Assembly: GCF_003610235.1 (NCBI RefSeq)
Contig: NZ_RAPR01000001.1
Span: 6,944,001-7,008,000 of the forward strand
DNA from: Catellatospora citrea
Lineage (GTDB): Bacteria; Actinomycetota; Actinomycetes; Mycobacteriales; Micromonosporaceae
DNA: 64,000 bases
Direction: 5' to 3'
The translations under genes and the position numbers were made by a program. Position 1 is the first letter of the stretch. Every line of letters begins with the position of its first letter. Below the pieces are notes generated by a model, which had not been told where the DNA came from, ran no database searches, and saw nothing but the letters and a program-made list of their open reading frames with translations. Shown here one piece after another: positions 44,208-53,255 of this stretch.

Positions 44208-44618
44208 CTACTGCTCCCGCCGCGGTACGCGTAGCGCGAGGAAGGTGGCGAGCGCTCCCGCCCCTTCCCAGGCCGCCACCGCGAAGAAGCCGGCGGGGGC
44301 GGTGTCGGTCAGCACGAGCGCGGTGAACACGCTGAACGTCACCAGCCGGAAGGCGACGGTGAAGGCGAAGAAGGCGGTCCAGTCCTTGGCTGCGGCGAGC
44401 AGGTAGTACACGCCCATGTTGAAGGACGCCATCGCGGAGGTCCGGACGAATACGAGCGTGTAGTCGTCGGCGGCGCGCGCGGCGGCGCCGTCCGGCGCGA
44501 ACCCCATCGAGGCCAGCAGCGTGCCGGGGCTGATCAGGCCGACGGCGCCGAGCAGCAGTGCCGCGAGTCCGAAGACGGCGATCGTCCATCCGGCAGGTGA
44601 CAGGCGGGGCAAGGTCAT
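44208..44618 (-). CDS. Four-helix membrane protein of unknown function
   Basis: A 136-residue integral membrane protein with four predicted helices: about 10-30 (WTIAVFGLAALLLGAVGLI), 58-75, 79-100 and 108-127. I do not recognise a named family with certainty; the arrangement is like small DUF-type four-helix proteins. ATG at 44618 has GGAGGA eight bases upstream, so the start is secure. The downstream hairpin is shared with the convergent gene. Confidence 0.75.
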   Translation of the reverse strand: MTLPRLSPAGWTIAVFGLAALLLGAVGLISPGTLLASMGFAPDGAAARAADDYTLVFVRTSAMASFNMGVYYLLAAAKDWTAFFAFTVAFRLVTFSVFTALVLTDTAPAGFFAVAAWEGAGALATFLALRVPRREQ

Positions 44619-44756
44619 GGTGCGGTCCTCCGGGGGCGTCGGCGTCGGCGCACAGTCTGGCGATCATCGGATGCCCGGTCAATGCCTTCATCGGCCGGCT
44701 TCCGCCTGCGGCGTATGCTCGGACCCGACCGTCGTGATCATGAATGGAGGCGGCCG

Positions 44757-45566
44757 GTGACCGGATACCCGCCACCCGAGCCGCGGCCCACCGTCACCTA
44801 CGCCGACTGCACCGTCGCCGTGGTGCCGGGCTTCCGGCCGCTACACCTCGACCTGCACCTGCCCGCCGGTGACGGGCCGTTCCCGGTGCTGCTGTGGGTG
44901 CACGGCGGCGGATGGGTGGAAGGCAGCCGGGTGGGCCTGCCACCGCCGGTCGCGCCGCACCGGTTCCACCAGCGTTTCCTCGATCGGGGCTGGGCGGTCG
45001 CCGACGTCGACTACCGGCTGGCCATGGAAGCGCCGTACCCGGCCCAACTGCTCGACGTCCAGTCGGCCGTGCGCTGGCTGCGGCTCTACGCCGACCAGCT
45101 CAAACTCGATCCGAGCCGGTTCGCGGCGCTGGGCGAGTCCGCGGGCGGCCACCTGGCCGCCATGGCCGGACTGACCGGCACCGGCGAGACCGCGATCCAG
45201 GCCGTCGTCAACTGGTACGGCGCGGTCGACATCCTCGCCTTCGACGACCTGGACGACCCGGCTTCCCCGCCCGCGCTGCTGTTCGGCGGCCCGGTCAGCG
45301 GTCGGCGCGAGTTCGTCGCGTTCGGCAACCCGCTCAGCCGGGTCCACGCCGGGGCTCCGCCGGTCCTCACCGTGCACGGCGACGCCGACCAGATCGTCCC
45401 GCCCGCGCAGGGGCAGGCCTTCACCGAGGCGCTGCGCGCGGTCGGGGTGCGGGCCGACCTGGTGCTCGTGCCCGGGGCCGATCACTGCTTCGAGGGCTAC
45501 GACGACATCGGCGGCCTGATCGAGCAGGGCATCGACTTCCTGGACGAGGTGCTGCCGGGCAAGTGA
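44757..45566 (+). CDS. Alpha/beta hydrolase (carboxylesterase-type)
   Basis: A 269-residue cytoplasmic esterase. It has the oxyanion HGGGWVEGS, nucleophile GESAGG, acid HGDADQIVP and His in GADHCFEGY, that is, a complete catalytic triad of the BD-FAE / hormone-sensitive-lipase-like group. Such enzymes hydrolyse short acyl esters, often on xylan or other plant polymers. GTG 44757 with GGAGG six bases upstream is the start. No signal peptide. Not linked to an obvious pathway nearby. Confidence 0.88.
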   Translation: MTGYPPPEPRPTVTYADCTVAVVPGFRPLHLDLHLPAGDGPFPVLLWVHGGGWVEGSRVGLPPPVAPHRFHQRFLDRGWAVADVDYRLAMEAPYPAQLLDVQSAVRWLRLYADQLKLDPSRFAALGESAGGHLAAMAGLTGTGETAIQAVVNWYGAVDILAFDDLDDPASPPALLFGGPVSGRREFVAFGNPLSRVHAGAPPVLTVHGDADQIVPPAQGQAFTEALRAVGVRADLVLVPGADHCFEGYDDIGGLIEQGIDFLDEVLPGK

Positions 45567-45645
45567 CGTCCGGCGCGCTGAAGGTGCCCGGTCGTGTGAC
45601 CGATGTGGACTTGCCGCCGGGTAGATCCTTGCCGATGCTGGTCTG

Positions 45646-46368
45646 GTGCAGCCGATTCCTGAGCGTCGTGATTGGACCACGCCTGTCGTGGTGAGCGTGG
45701 TGGTGCTCGGGATGCTCCTGGTGCTCTGCCTGGCCGGCGGCGTTGCCGCGTACTTCGCCCTGCGCGGCGAGCCCGCCTCGACGGCGAGCCCGTCACCGGT
45801 CGCCGCCGCGTCCGCGTCGCCGTCTCCGCTGCCGCGGCCCAGCGTGGCTCCCGCCGCCTGCTTGATCGGCAGCTGGCGCGAGACCTCGTACACGGCCAAC
45901 TGGGAGATGTACGGCAACAAGATCCAGTTCACGGGTGCGGGCACGCTGATGCGGATCGACGCCGACGGCACGATGGCCACCGTCGACAAGGTGACCCGGC
46001 GCGGCGCGGGCTACGGCGACCGGTACGAGGTGATCCACAACGGCACGACCAAGCTCAACTACGTGGCCGACGACAAGACGATCAACTACAGCAGCCCGCG
46101 TACGACCGGCACGACCACGTTGAAGGTGAACGGACGCCAGCGCGCCTCCGAGCCGCTCAAGGCCACGATCACCCCCGAGACGTACAGCTGCAAGGACGAC
46201 CGGTTGCGGCTGTTCGGCGACGTCTACTCCAGTGAGTGGGAACGCATCCTGCCACCGGGGCGGCCGGTGCAGGGAACACCTAGCCGATGCCCAGCACGGG
46301 CAGGCACTGCTCGACGCCGGTCAGCTCGATGTCGTCGCGGCGGACCCGCTCCCACACCTCCCGGGTGA
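45646..46368 (+). CDS. Single-pass membrane protein with extracytoplasmic domain
   Basis: A 240-residue protein: short cytoplasmic start, one helix at about 14-38 (VVVSVVVLGMLLVLCLAGGVAAYFAL), a Ser/Pro/Ala linker, then a domain with ACLIGSWRETSYTANWEMYG...LKATITPETYSCKDDRLRLFGDVYSSEWERI. The pair of cysteines may form a disulfide. Unknown function; it resembles small lipocalin-like surface domains. The last 37 residues (PGRPVQGTPSRC...) are Arg/Pro-rich and run into the convergent acetyltransferase gene (89-bp overlap); they do not look conserved, so the true end could be earlier if there is a frameshift near 46250. Confidence 0.6.
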   Translation: MQPIPERRDWTTPVVVSVVVLGMLLVLCLAGGVAAYFALRGEPASTASPSPVAAASASPSPLPRPSVAPAACLIGSWRETSYTANWEMYGNKIQFTGAGTLMRIDADGTMATVDKVTRRGAGYGDRYEVIHNGTTKLNYVADDKTINYSSPRTTGTTTLKVNGRQRASEPLKATITPETYSCKDDRLRLFGDVYSSEWERILPPGRPVQGTPSRCPARAGTARRRSARCRRGGPAPTPPG

Positions 46369-46924
46369 GCCGCCACTGCTGGATCCGCGCGGGCTCGCCG
46401 CGGCGGGTGTCCCAGTCCGTGCCGTTCGGTTCGTAGCCCAGGCCGCGGGAGATGCGGTTGGAGGCCTCGTTGTCGACGAACGCGTCGCTGCCGGCTTCGC
46501 TTGCGCCCAGCCCGGCGAAGGCCAGCTGCAGGATCGCCGCCCGCATCTCCTTGCCGAGCCCCTTCCCGCGGCTGCCGGGGGCCAGCCAGGAGAAGCTGGA
46601 CACCGTGCCGAACCGCGTGAAGTCCTTGCCGATGAGGTCCTGCATACCGACCGGTTCGCCGTCGACGAGAACGACGAGGTAAAGCCGCCAGTAGTCCGGG
46701 CTCACCCGGGCGCGGCCGGCCCAGATGCCGCGCAGCCAGCGCCATTCGCGTTCGGGGTTCTCGGCGTAGAACGAGATCGGGTCGTCGAACGGCCACGGCT
46801 CGGCGTCGGCGACCCCGGCCCGCACGATCGGCACGAGACGTTCCAGCAGTTCGTCGGAGGCGCCGGCCAGCGTCAGGCGCGGCGTGCGGACCTCGATGTT
46901 CAGCGGAGGATAGGTGTGGGCCAC
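46280..46924 (-). CDS. GNAT-family N-acetyltransferase
   Basis: A 214-residue cytoplasmic acetyltransferase of the RimJ-like GNAT group. The acetyl-CoA-binding region is GTVSSFSWLAPGSRGKGLGKEMRAAILQLAFAGLGASEAGSDAFVDNEASNRISRGLGYEPNG, with the expected R-G-x-G-K/G-L loop and Asn/Ser in NEASNRIS. The substrate (amino acid, peptide or antibiotic) cannot be read from sequence. GTG start at 46924. It shares 89 bp with the convergent membrane protein gene. Confidence 0.85.
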   Translation of the reverse strand: MAHTYPPLNIEVRTPRLTLAGASDELLERLVPIVRAGVADAEPWPFDDPISFYAENPEREWRWLRGIWAGRARVSPDYWRLYLVVLVDGEPVGMQDLIGKDFTRFGTVSSFSWLAPGSRGKGLGKEMRAAILQLAFAGLGASEAGSDAFVDNEASNRISRGLGYEPNGTDWDTRRGEPARIQQWRLTREVWERVRRDDIELTGVEQCLPVLGIG

Positions 46925-46983
46925 GCCGGGACGCTAGCCAAGTGCGCCCGGCCGCCGCATCCGGATTCCGCCAAGGCGGGGGC

Positions 46984-47013
46984 GTGGGGCGGGCCGGTGT
47001 CGGCCCACCCCAC
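46984..47013 (-). terminator. Hairpin terminator of the muramidase gene
   Basis: 12-bp stem with one mismatch (46984-46995 with 47002-47013), 6-nt loop, 11 bases past the minus-strand stop at 47024. Confidence 0.65.
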
Positions 47014-47023
47014 GGCCGTCGGC

Positions 47024-48310
47024 TCAATAGAGCAGGTAGGGACGCCGCCGCCGTTCGAAGTCCGCCAGCTCCGACGACCAGGCGCCCTCGACGTCGTCCA
47101 CGTCGGCGCCCGCGTCGATCATCGTGCGCAGCCGGGGCGAGCCGGTGAGCTTGTCGACCCAATAGGGCCGGACCGGGTCGTAGGAGTCGGCCCGCCACGC
47201 GAACGCCGGATACTTGCGCGCCTCGACCAGCATCGCGACCGCGGTGCGGATCGGGTCGTACGCCGCCCGGTCGGTCACCTCGACCTCCACCCCGGCGCAC
47301 AGTTTGTTGAGCAGTGGCGGGTGATGTCCGGCGACGGTCGGCACGAAGTACGCCTCCCGGAACCGCACGCCGGGCAGGTCGCGGGCGTTGAGCCGGTCGG
47401 ACCAGTGGTGGTCGAAGTCGGTGGCCAGCCCGCCGACCAGCTCGAACGGCCGGGTCGTGCCCCGGCCCTCGCTGATCGAGGCGACACCCTCGAACAGGCC
47501 GGTGCCCGGGTAGGTCAGCGCCGTGTCCGGGGTGGGCATGTTCGGGCTGGGCATCACCCACGGCACGTCGGTGTCGGCGGCGAACATGTCACGCTTCCAG
47601 TGCTTGCAGGCCACCACCTCCAGCTCGACCTGGCGTCCTGCGTCGGCGGGCAGGAACTCGGCGTTGAAGAAGCGGGCGAGCTCGCCGACCGTCATGCCGT
47701 GCTGCTGGATGATCTCTTTCAGGCCCACGCCGGAGGTGAACTCGGGGGTCATCATCGGTCCGTAGGCCCGCCCGCCGATCGGGTTGGGCCGGTCGAGCAC
47801 CACGTAGCGCAGGCCCAGCCGGGCCGCGGCGACCATCGAGGTGTACATGGTCCAGATGTAGGTGTAGAAGCGCACGCCGACGTCCTGGATGTCGAACACG
47901 ACGGTCTCGACACCGGCCCGGGTCATCAGCTCCTCCCACTTGGCCTGGGAGGCGCCGTACGCGTCGTACACGGTGACGCCGGTGCGGGCGTCGATGCCGG
48001 TTCCTTCGCTGCCGCCGGCCTGTGCGGAGCCGCGGAAGCCGTGCTCGGGCCCGAACGCCGCGACCAGGTTGACCCGCCCGGACTCGTGGATGAGGTCGAC
48101 CAGGTGGCGGTAGTCGGCGTCGACGCCGGTCGGGTTCGACACGACGCCGACCCTCTGCCCGGCCAGCGTCGCGAACCGGTCGGCGACGAGCCGGTCCAGT
48201 CCGGTCTGGACCCCGCGCGGCTTCGGGGCGGCCTGCGCGGGCAGCGCCAGCGTGGTCGCGCCCAGTGCGCCGGCTGCGGCGGCGCCGGTGATGAGACTTC
48301 TTCGTTGCAA
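47024..48310 (-). CDS. namZ: Exo-beta-N-acetylmuramidase NamZ-like (DUF1343)
   Basis: A 428-residue exported enzyme of the DUF1343 family (NamZ, GH171), which removes MurNAc from the non-reducing end of cell-wall glycan fragments. The N-terminus MQRRSLITGAAAAGALGATTLALPAQA has a twin-arginine motif (RRSLI), so export is probably Tat-dependent. Family landmarks: VVSNPTGVD, FGPEHGFRGSAQAG, VFDIQDVGVRFYTYIWTM, VLDRPNPIGG and WVMPSPNMPTPDTALTYPGTGLFEG. The start is TTG at 48310 with GGAG seven bases before it. A good promoter sits at 48383-48411. Role: cell-wall turnover or scavenging of amino sugars. Confidence 0.88.
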   Translation of the reverse strand: MQRRSLITGAAAAGALGATTLALPAQAAPKPRGVQTGLDRLVADRFATLAGQRVGVVSNPTGVDADYRHLVDLIHESGRVNLVAAFGPEHGFRGSAQAGGSEGTGIDARTGVTVYDAYGASQAKWEELMTRAGVETVVFDIQDVGVRFYTYIWTMYTSMVAAARLGLRYVVLDRPNPIGGRAYGPMMTPEFTSGVGLKEIIQQHGMTVGELARFFNAEFLPADAGRQVELEVVACKHWKRDMFAADTDVPWVMPSPNMPTPDTALTYPGTGLFEGVASISEGRGTTRPFELVGGLATDFDHHWSDRLNARDLPGVRFREAYFVPTVAGHHPPLLNKLCAGVEVEVTDRAAYDPIRTAVAMLVEARKYPAFAWRADSYDPVRPYWVDKLTGSPRLRTMIDAGADVDDVEGAWSSELADFERRRRPYLLY

Positions 48311-48382
48311 GGGATTCTCCTACCAGGTGAGGCCAAGGGTCCTCATGGACGACCTGCTTGCGAGAGTTGTCCGATTACCTGA

Positions 48383-48411
48383 AAGTTAGCTACAACACAT
48401 CACAAGGTCAA
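48383..48411 (-). promoter_or_regulatory. Vegetative-type promoter of the muramidase gene
   Basis: On the minus strand: TTGACC (48411-48406), 17-bp spacer, TAACTT (48388-48383). Transcript start expected near 48376, giving a leader of about 65 nt. Confidence 0.65.
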
Positions 48412-48675
48412 GAAGCTAATCTTCATGCACCGGACGGCCGCCGGACGTCGGTGTGTGCGGACAGTGAAGGGCCTGCCCGGTCGTCACCGAGCCCGGCGGA
48501 ATGGGCCCGCCGCGTTCCCGCGGCCCACTCGTGCGCATCGGAGCTGCGCGTTTCGTCTGTCCACTATGTACGACGATCCGGTGACCCGTATGGATCGATC
48601 CGGGCGTGGCGGTTACTGTGTGGGAACTGGCACGAATGAAGGACGTGCGTTCCGTAATCGCGGCGTAACTTTGGG

Positions 48676-48704
48676 TTGATACAAGTTCGCTTGGTCCGAT
48701 CAAT
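48676..48704 (+). promoter_or_regulatory. Probable otsA promoter
   Basis: TTGATA, 17-bp spacer, ATCAAT. The leader to the ATG at 48763 would be about 50 nt. Confidence 0.5.
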
Positions 48705-48762
48705 GCCGCACCACCGCACGAACCGTCGTCATGTCCGCGAAAGCCCGGAAAGGGGGCACCCG

Positions 48763-50160
48763 ATGCGGGACGCCTCGCTAGTCGTGGTCGCCAGCCGCCT
48801 GCCCATCAACGACGCCGCCGCCTCCGAAGGGGTCTTCGAATGGCGCCGCAGCCCCGGCGGCCTCGGCGAAGCCCTGCACCCCGTGCTGATCAACAAGCCC
48901 GCCACCTGGATCGGCTGGGCGGGCAAACCAGGCCCCACCCCGCCGCTGCCCGACGTCGACGGCGTGCACCTGATCCCGGTGGAACTGACCGATGAGGACG
49001 TCCACGACCACTACGAAGGCTTCGCCAACTCGACCCTGTGGCCGCTCTACCACGACGCCGTCGAGCCAGCCGTGCACCATCGCCGCTGGTGGGAGGCCTA
49101 CCAGCGGGTCAATCAGCGCTACGCCGACCACACCGCCCGGGTCGCCGCGCACGGCGCCGTGGTCTGGGTGCAGGACTACCACCTGCAACTGGTGCCCGCG
49201 ATGCTGCGCGCGCAGCGACCCGACCTGCGCATCGGCTTCTTCCTGCACGTGCCCTTCCCGCCCCCGGAACTGTTCATGCAGCTGCCGCGCCGCACCGAAC
49301 TGCTGCGCGGCATGCTCGGCGCCGACCTGATCGGATTCCAGCGCACCCAGGCCGTGCACAACTTCCACCAGCTGGTCGCGAAGGTCCTCGACACGACCGT
49401 CGACGAGCGCGGCGTGCAGGTCGACGGCCGCATCGCCTACACCGGCGCGTTCCCGGTGTCGATAGACACCGCCGAGATGGAAGCGCTGGCCAGCCAGGAC
49501 GAGGTCGTGGAAAAGGCCGCCAAGCTGCGCGCCGATCTCGGCAGCCCGCAGCGGGTGATCCTCAGCGTCGACCGGCTCGACTACACCAAGGGCATCGAGC
49601 ACCGGCTCAAGGCCTACCGCGAGCTGCTGGCCGACGGCCGGCTCAAGGCGCCCGAGACGGTGCTGGTGCAGGTCGCGATCCCGAGCCGGGAACGGGTCGA
49701 GCAGTACCGGCTGCTGCGCGACCGGGTCGAGCGCGAGGTCGGCCGGATCAACGGCGACTTCGGCCGGCTCGGCGTCGCCGCCGTGCACTATCTGAGCCAG
49801 GTCTTCGACCGCACCGAACTGGCCGCGCTCTACCGCGCCGCCGACGTCATGGCGGTCACCCCGCTGCGCGACGGCATGAACCTGGTCGCCAAGGAGTATG
49901 TGGCCGCGCGGGTCGACGGCTGCGGCGCGCTGCTGCTCAGTGAGTTCGCCGGGGCCGCCGCGGAGTTGACGCAGGCGTACCTGGTCAACCCGCACGACGT
50001 GGAAGGGCTCAAGGACACCCTCATCGAGGCCCTGGCAGCCGACCCGACCGAGCCGAGTCCACAGATGGCGGCCATGCGGGCACACGTGCGCGAGCACGAC
50101 ATCCAGACCTGGGCCCGGTCGTATCTGACCGCGCTGGAGGCGGCCTGCGCCGGAAGGTGA
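48763..50160 (+). CDS. otsA: Trehalose-6-phosphate synthase
   Basis: A 465-residue cytoplasmic glucosyltransferase of family GT20. It makes trehalose 6-phosphate from UDP- or GDP-glucose and glucose 6-phosphate. Landmarks: [10 protein letters not shown] at the N-terminus, [82 protein letters not shown] and [19 protein letters not shown]. Full length for the family. ATG 48763 follows AGGGGG by six bases. No otsB phosphatase gene adjoins. Role: osmotic and desiccation protection. A hairpin ends the transcript. Confidence 0.95.
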   Translation: MRDASLVVVASRLPINDAAASEGVFEWRRSPGGLGEALHPVLINKPATWIGWAGKPGPTPPLPDVDGVHLIPVELTDEDVHDHYEGFANSTLWPLYHDAVEPAVHHRRWWEAYQRVNQRYADHTARVAAHGAVVWVQDYHLQLVPAMLRAQRPDLRIGFFLHVPFPPPELFMQLPRRTELLRGMLGADLIGFQRTQAVHNFHQLVAKVLDTTVDERGVQVDGRIAYTGAFPVSIDTAEMEALASQDEVVEKAAKLRADLGSPQRVILSVDRLDYTKGIEHRLKAYRELLADGRLKAPETVLVQVAIPSRERVEQYRLLRDRVEREVGRINGDFGRLGVAAVHYLSQVFDRTELAALYRAADVMAVTPLRDGMNLVAKEYVAARVDGCGALLLSEFAGAAAELTQAYLVNPHDVEGLKDTLIEALAADPTEPSPQMAAMRAHVREHDIQTWARSYLTALEAACAGR

Positions 50161-50169
50161 CGGCGGCGC

Positions 50170-50204
50170 ACAAGCCCTGCCGCGAGTGACGTGGCAGGGC
50201 TTGT
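50170..50204 (+). terminator. Hairpin terminator after otsA
   Basis: 12-bp perfect stem ACAAGCCCTGCC / GGCAGGGCTTGT with an 11-nt loop, 10 bases past the otsA stop. Confidence 0.75.
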
Positions 50205-50334
50205 CGCTGTGGGGAGCCGGCAGGGTGACGTGGTGCCCGTAGCTATATGTAGCTGCGAGATTACGCAGTGTTGATGGCGACGTCGCGATCGATCGCAGTC
50301 CGCGCAGTCTCGGAAACATTCTCGTAACGGAGGG

Positions 50335-50363
50335 TTGACAGCGCCTGGGCCGCGGGCGAGACT
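50335..50363 (+). promoter_or_regulatory. Promoter of the lacI-ABC-glycohydrolase operon
   Basis: TTGACA (50335-50340), 17-bp spacer, GAGACT (50358-50363). The -35 is consensus, the -10 is poor. The first LacI-type operator abuts it. Confidence 0.5.
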
Positions 50364-50379
50364 TCGGAAACGTTTACAG
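50363..50379. promoter_or_regulatory. LacI-family operator O1
   Basis: TTCGGAAACGTTTACAG, with the AAACGTTT core typical of LacI/GalR-family sites. It covers the expected transcript start. Confidence 0.75.
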
Positions 50380-50392
50380 GTGCCCGTGGAAG

Positions 50393-51436
50393 GTGTCGAG
50401 CGTGGTTCGGAAACGTTTACAGTCCTCGGCGGACGGCCGCCCGACGGTGCACACCGTCGCCGCCCGCGCCGGGGTCTCGATCGCCTCCGCCTCGCGCGTG
50501 CTCAACGGGCTCGGCGGCAGCGCCGAGACGGTACGCAAGGTCCGCGAGGCCGCCGCCGAGGTCGGCTACGTGCCCAACGCCATCGCGCGCTCGCTGCAAT
50601 CCCAGCGCACCGGCCTGGTCGCCCTCGCCGTCGAAGACATCGGCAACCCCGTGTACGTCGCGATGATGCGCGCCATCGAAGCCGTCGTCAGCGAGTCCGG
50701 CCGGCAACTGCTGGTCCACCAGACCTCCGCCAGCATCGGCGGCGAGGTCGCCCTGCTGCAGCGCCTGGCCCACCGCTACGTCGACGGCATGATCATGTCG
50801 CCGATCCGCATCACCGAATCGCACACCCGCGCACTGCTCGACAGCCCCGTCCCGGTCGTGGTCATCGGCCAGCTGCCCGACGACGTGGCCGTCGACAACG
50901 TGCGCACCGACTCCCGCACCGGCGTCGCGCTCGCGGTCGGCCACCTGCACGAGGCCGGACACCGCCGCATCGCCTTCATCAACGGCCCGCTGGACACCGT
51001 GCCCGGCACGGCCCGCGACGCCGGCTTTCGCACCGCGCTCGTCAAGCACGGCCTCAACGTCGAGGAGGACCTGATCGAAGTGGGCGACTTCCAGTACGCC
51101 GCCGGCCGCGCCGCCATCGAGCGACTGCTCGACCGCGGCCGCCCCGACGCCGTCGTCTGCGCCAACGACCTGATCGCCGCGGGCGCGCTGCACGGCCTGC
51201 TGGCCCGAGGGCTGCGAGTGCCGCACGACGTCGCCCTCGTGGGCATGGACGACACCGAGCTGGCGCAGATGTCCTTCCCCCAGATCTCCAGCGTCTCGCT
51301 GGGCTCCGCCGAACGCGGCCGCCTGGCCGCCCGACTGCTGGTCGAGCGGATCGCCGACCCCACCCTGCCCGCCCGCCGCGAGCAGGTCGCCCCGCACCTG
51401 GTGATCCGGGCCTCCAGCCAGGCGGTCGCCGGATGA
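50393..51436 (+). CDS. LacI-family transcriptional repressor
   Basis: A 347-residue repressor. The helix-turn-helix with hinge is at about 19-70 ([23 protein letters not shown]...[18 protein letters not shown]), followed by the periplasmic-binding-like ligand domain ([21 protein letters not shown] ... [26 protein letters not shown]). The inducer is likely a sugar or glycoside carried in by the transporter encoded next. One operator lies before the gene and an identical one inside its first codons, so it should repress itself and the operon. GTG 50393 or GTG 50402 may be the start. The stop overlaps the permease start (ATGA). Confidence 0.93.
   Translation: MSSVVRKRLQSSADGRPTVHTVAARAGVSIASASRVLNGLGGSAETVRKVREAAAEVGYVPNAIARSLQSQRTGLVALAVEDIGNPVYVAMMRAIEAVVSESGRQLLVHQTSASIGGEVALLQRLAHRYVDGMIMSPIRITESHTRALLDSPVPVVVIGQLPDDVAVDNVRTDSRTGVALAVGHLHEAGHRRIAFINGPLDTVPGTARDAGFRTALVKHGLNVEEDLIEVGDFQYAAGRAAIERLLDRGRPDAVVCANDLIAAGALHGLLARGLRVPHDVALVGMDDTELAQMSFPQISSVSLGSAERGRLAARLLVERIADPTLPARREQVAPHLVIRASSQAVAG
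50406..50422. promoter_or_regulatory. LacI-family operator O2
   Basis: Exact copy of O1 (17 of 17 bases), inside the first codons of lacI and 43 bp downstream, about four DNA turns, so two dimers would sit on the same face. Confidence 0.75.
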
Positions 51437-52362
51437 CCGCCACCACCACCGCACCCGCCCCCGCCGCCACCACCCCGGCCCCGGCCCGGCGCGGCTCCGA
51501 CCGGGCGACGATCTACCTGCTGCTGCTGCCGTCCCTGCTGCCGATCGTGCTGCTGTCGGTCTTCCCGCTGGTGCGCGGCATCTACCTAGGCTTCACCGAC
51601 GCCCGCGCCGGACGCAACGTCGAGGTGGCCTTCAACGGCCTGGCCAACTACCGCGAGCTGCTGACCGACGACCTGTTCTGGGGCGCGTTCCGGATCGGGC
51701 TGCTGTGGGCGTTCGGCGTGACCGCGCTGCAGTTCCTGCTCGGACTGGGCCTGGCACTGCTGCTCAACCAGCCGCTGCGCTTCCGCGGCCTGGCCCGGGT
51801 GCTGTCGCTGGTGCCGTGGGCGATGCCGCCGGTCGTGGTCGGCATCCTGTGGCGGCTGGTCTACCACCCCGATGCGGGCCTGCTCAACGAGCTGCTCTAC
51901 CAGGTCGGCGCCGAAGGGCTGCGCACCAACTGGCTCGGCGACTTCAGCACCGCCCTGCCCGCAGTGATCATCGTCGGGGTCTGGGCGGGCATGCCGCAGA
52001 CGACCGTGGTGCTGCTGGCGGGTCTGCAGGGTGTGCCCAAGGAGCTGCACGAGGCGGCCGCGGTCGACGGCGCCACCGCCTGGCAGCGGTTCCGCCGCGT
52101 GACGCTGCCCGCGCTCATGCCGGTGATCGTCGCGATCACCTCGCTGGACTTCATCTGGAACTTCAACTCGTTCGGGCTGGTGTACGTGCTCACGGCGGGC
52201 GGCCCCGGCGGCAAGACCATGCTGCCGATGCTGTTCGCCTACGAGGAGGCGTTCCGCTACGGCAACTACGGCTACGCCGCGGCGCTGGGCAACGTGATGG
52301 TAGTGATCATCGTCGCGCTGCTCGCGGTCTACCTGCGCCGGCGGCTGCGGGAGGTGAACTGA
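51433..52362 (+). CDS. Carbohydrate ABC transporter permease (MalF type)
   Basis: A 309-residue permease with a Thr/Ala/Pro-rich cytoplasmic start (to about 24) and six helices. The EAA loop is EAAAVDGATAWQRFRRVTLPALMP. The last part (FNSFGLVYVLTAGGPGGKTMLPMLFAYEEAF) is typical of MalF-like subunits of the CUT1 group, which import oligosaccharides and glycosides. It pairs with the next gene product. No ATPase is encoded in the operon; in actinomycetes such importers usually share one general ATPase (MsiK) encoded elsewhere. Confidence 0.93.
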   Translation: MTATTTAPAPAATTPAPARRGSDRATIYLLLLPSLLPIVLLSVFPLVRGIYLGFTDARAGRNVEVAFNGLANYRELLTDDLFWGAFRIGLLWAFGVTALQFLLGLGLALLLNQPLRFRGLARVLSLVPWAMPPVVVGILWRLVYHPDAGLLNELLYQVGAEGLRTNWLGDFSTALPAVIIVGVWAGMPQTTVVLLAGLQGVPKELHEAAAVDGATAWQRFRRVTLPALMPVIVAITSLDFIWNFNSFGLVYVLTAGGPGGKTMLPMLFAYEEAFRYGNYGYAAALGNVMVVIIVALLAVYLRRRLREVN

Positions 52363-52363
52363 G

Positions 52364-53197
52364 ATGCGCGCGTCCCGACTGACCCGGTCGCTGCAGTACC
52401 TGGCGCTGCTCGGATATGTGATCTTCCTGGGCTTCCCCTTGGTATGGCTGCTGTCGACGTCCTTCAAACCGCCCCGCGAGCTGGTCAAGCTCCACCCGAC
52501 GCTGATCCCCGACAGCGCGACGATCAGCAACTACGTGCAGGCGTTCACCGAGCAGCAGCTGGGCCGCGCGGCCCTCAACAGCCTGCAGGTGGCACTCGCG
52601 TCATCGCTGCTGACGGTGCTGATCGCGCTGCCGGCCTCGTACGCGCTGGCCCGGTTCCGGACCAGGATCGGCACCGTGGCACTGGGCTGGGTGCTGCTGT
52701 CACAGCTGTTCCCGTTCGTGCTGCTGATCATCCCGATCTTCCTGGTGCTGCGCGAGATCGGCCTGGCCAACACCCACGCCGGCCTGATCCTGATCTACGT
52801 GGTGTGGGCTCTGCCGTTCGCGTTGTGGATGCTGCAGGGCTTCGTGCGCAACATCCCGCGCGAGCTGGAGGAGGCGGCCTCCGTCGACGGCGCCAGCCGC
52901 CTGCAGACCCTGCGCAAGGTCGTCTTCCCGCTGCTCGCGCCCGGCGTGGTCGCCACCGCGCTGTTCGCGTTCATCTCCGCGTGGAACGAGTTCTTCTTCG
53001 CCCTCGTGCTGATCAAGACCCCGGAGCTGGCGACGCTGCCGGTCACGCTGGCCCGGTTCGTCGGGATCGAGGGCACCGCACGACTCGGTCCGCTGGCCGC
53101 CGGCTCGCTGCTGGCGACGCTGCCGAGCCTTGTCTTCTTCGCCGTCATGCAACGCCGGCTGTCCTCCGGGTCGCTCGCCGGCGCGGTTAAAGGCTGA
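52364..53197 (+). CDS. Carbohydrate ABC transporter permease (MalG type)
   Basis: A 277-residue permease with six helices, starting one base after the stop of its partner. The EAA loop is EEAASVDGASRLQTLRKVVFPLLAPG, and the final segment FAFISAWNEFFFALVLIKTPELATLPVTLARFVG is the MalG signature. It forms the translocation channel with the MalF-type protein. 58 bp separate it from the binding-protein gene. Confidence 0.93.
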   Translation: MRASRLTRSLQYLALLGYVIFLGFPLVWLLSTSFKPPRELVKLHPTLIPDSATISNYVQAFTEQQLGRAALNSLQVALASSLLTVLIALPASYALARFRTRIGTVALGWVLLSQLFPFVLLIIPIFLVLREIGLANTHAGLILIYVVWALPFALWMLQGFVRNIPRELEEAASVDGASRLQTLRKVVFPLLAPGVVATALFAFISAWNEFFFALVLIKTPELATLPVTLARFVGIEGTARLGPLAAGSLLATLPSLVFFAVMQRRLSSGSLAGAVKG

Positions 53198-53255
53198 CGC
53201 CGTCCAGTCCACGACGTCAGCCGGATATCCCCTTCACAGAGATGGAGTGATAGTA

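Larger units (their letters stand above)
48311..48762. other. Divergent intergenic region, 452 bp
   Basis: Contains the promoter of the muramidase gene (48383-48411, minus) and a probable promoter of otsA (48676-48704, plus). The middle (48430-48670) shows no gene with family similarity and no strong hairpin. The 48371-48425 part is much richer in A+T than its surroundings. Confidence 0.6.

Noticed and set aside
50300..50320. Third LacI operator around GGAAACATTC
   Set aside because: Only one half matches; treated as a degenerate half-site.
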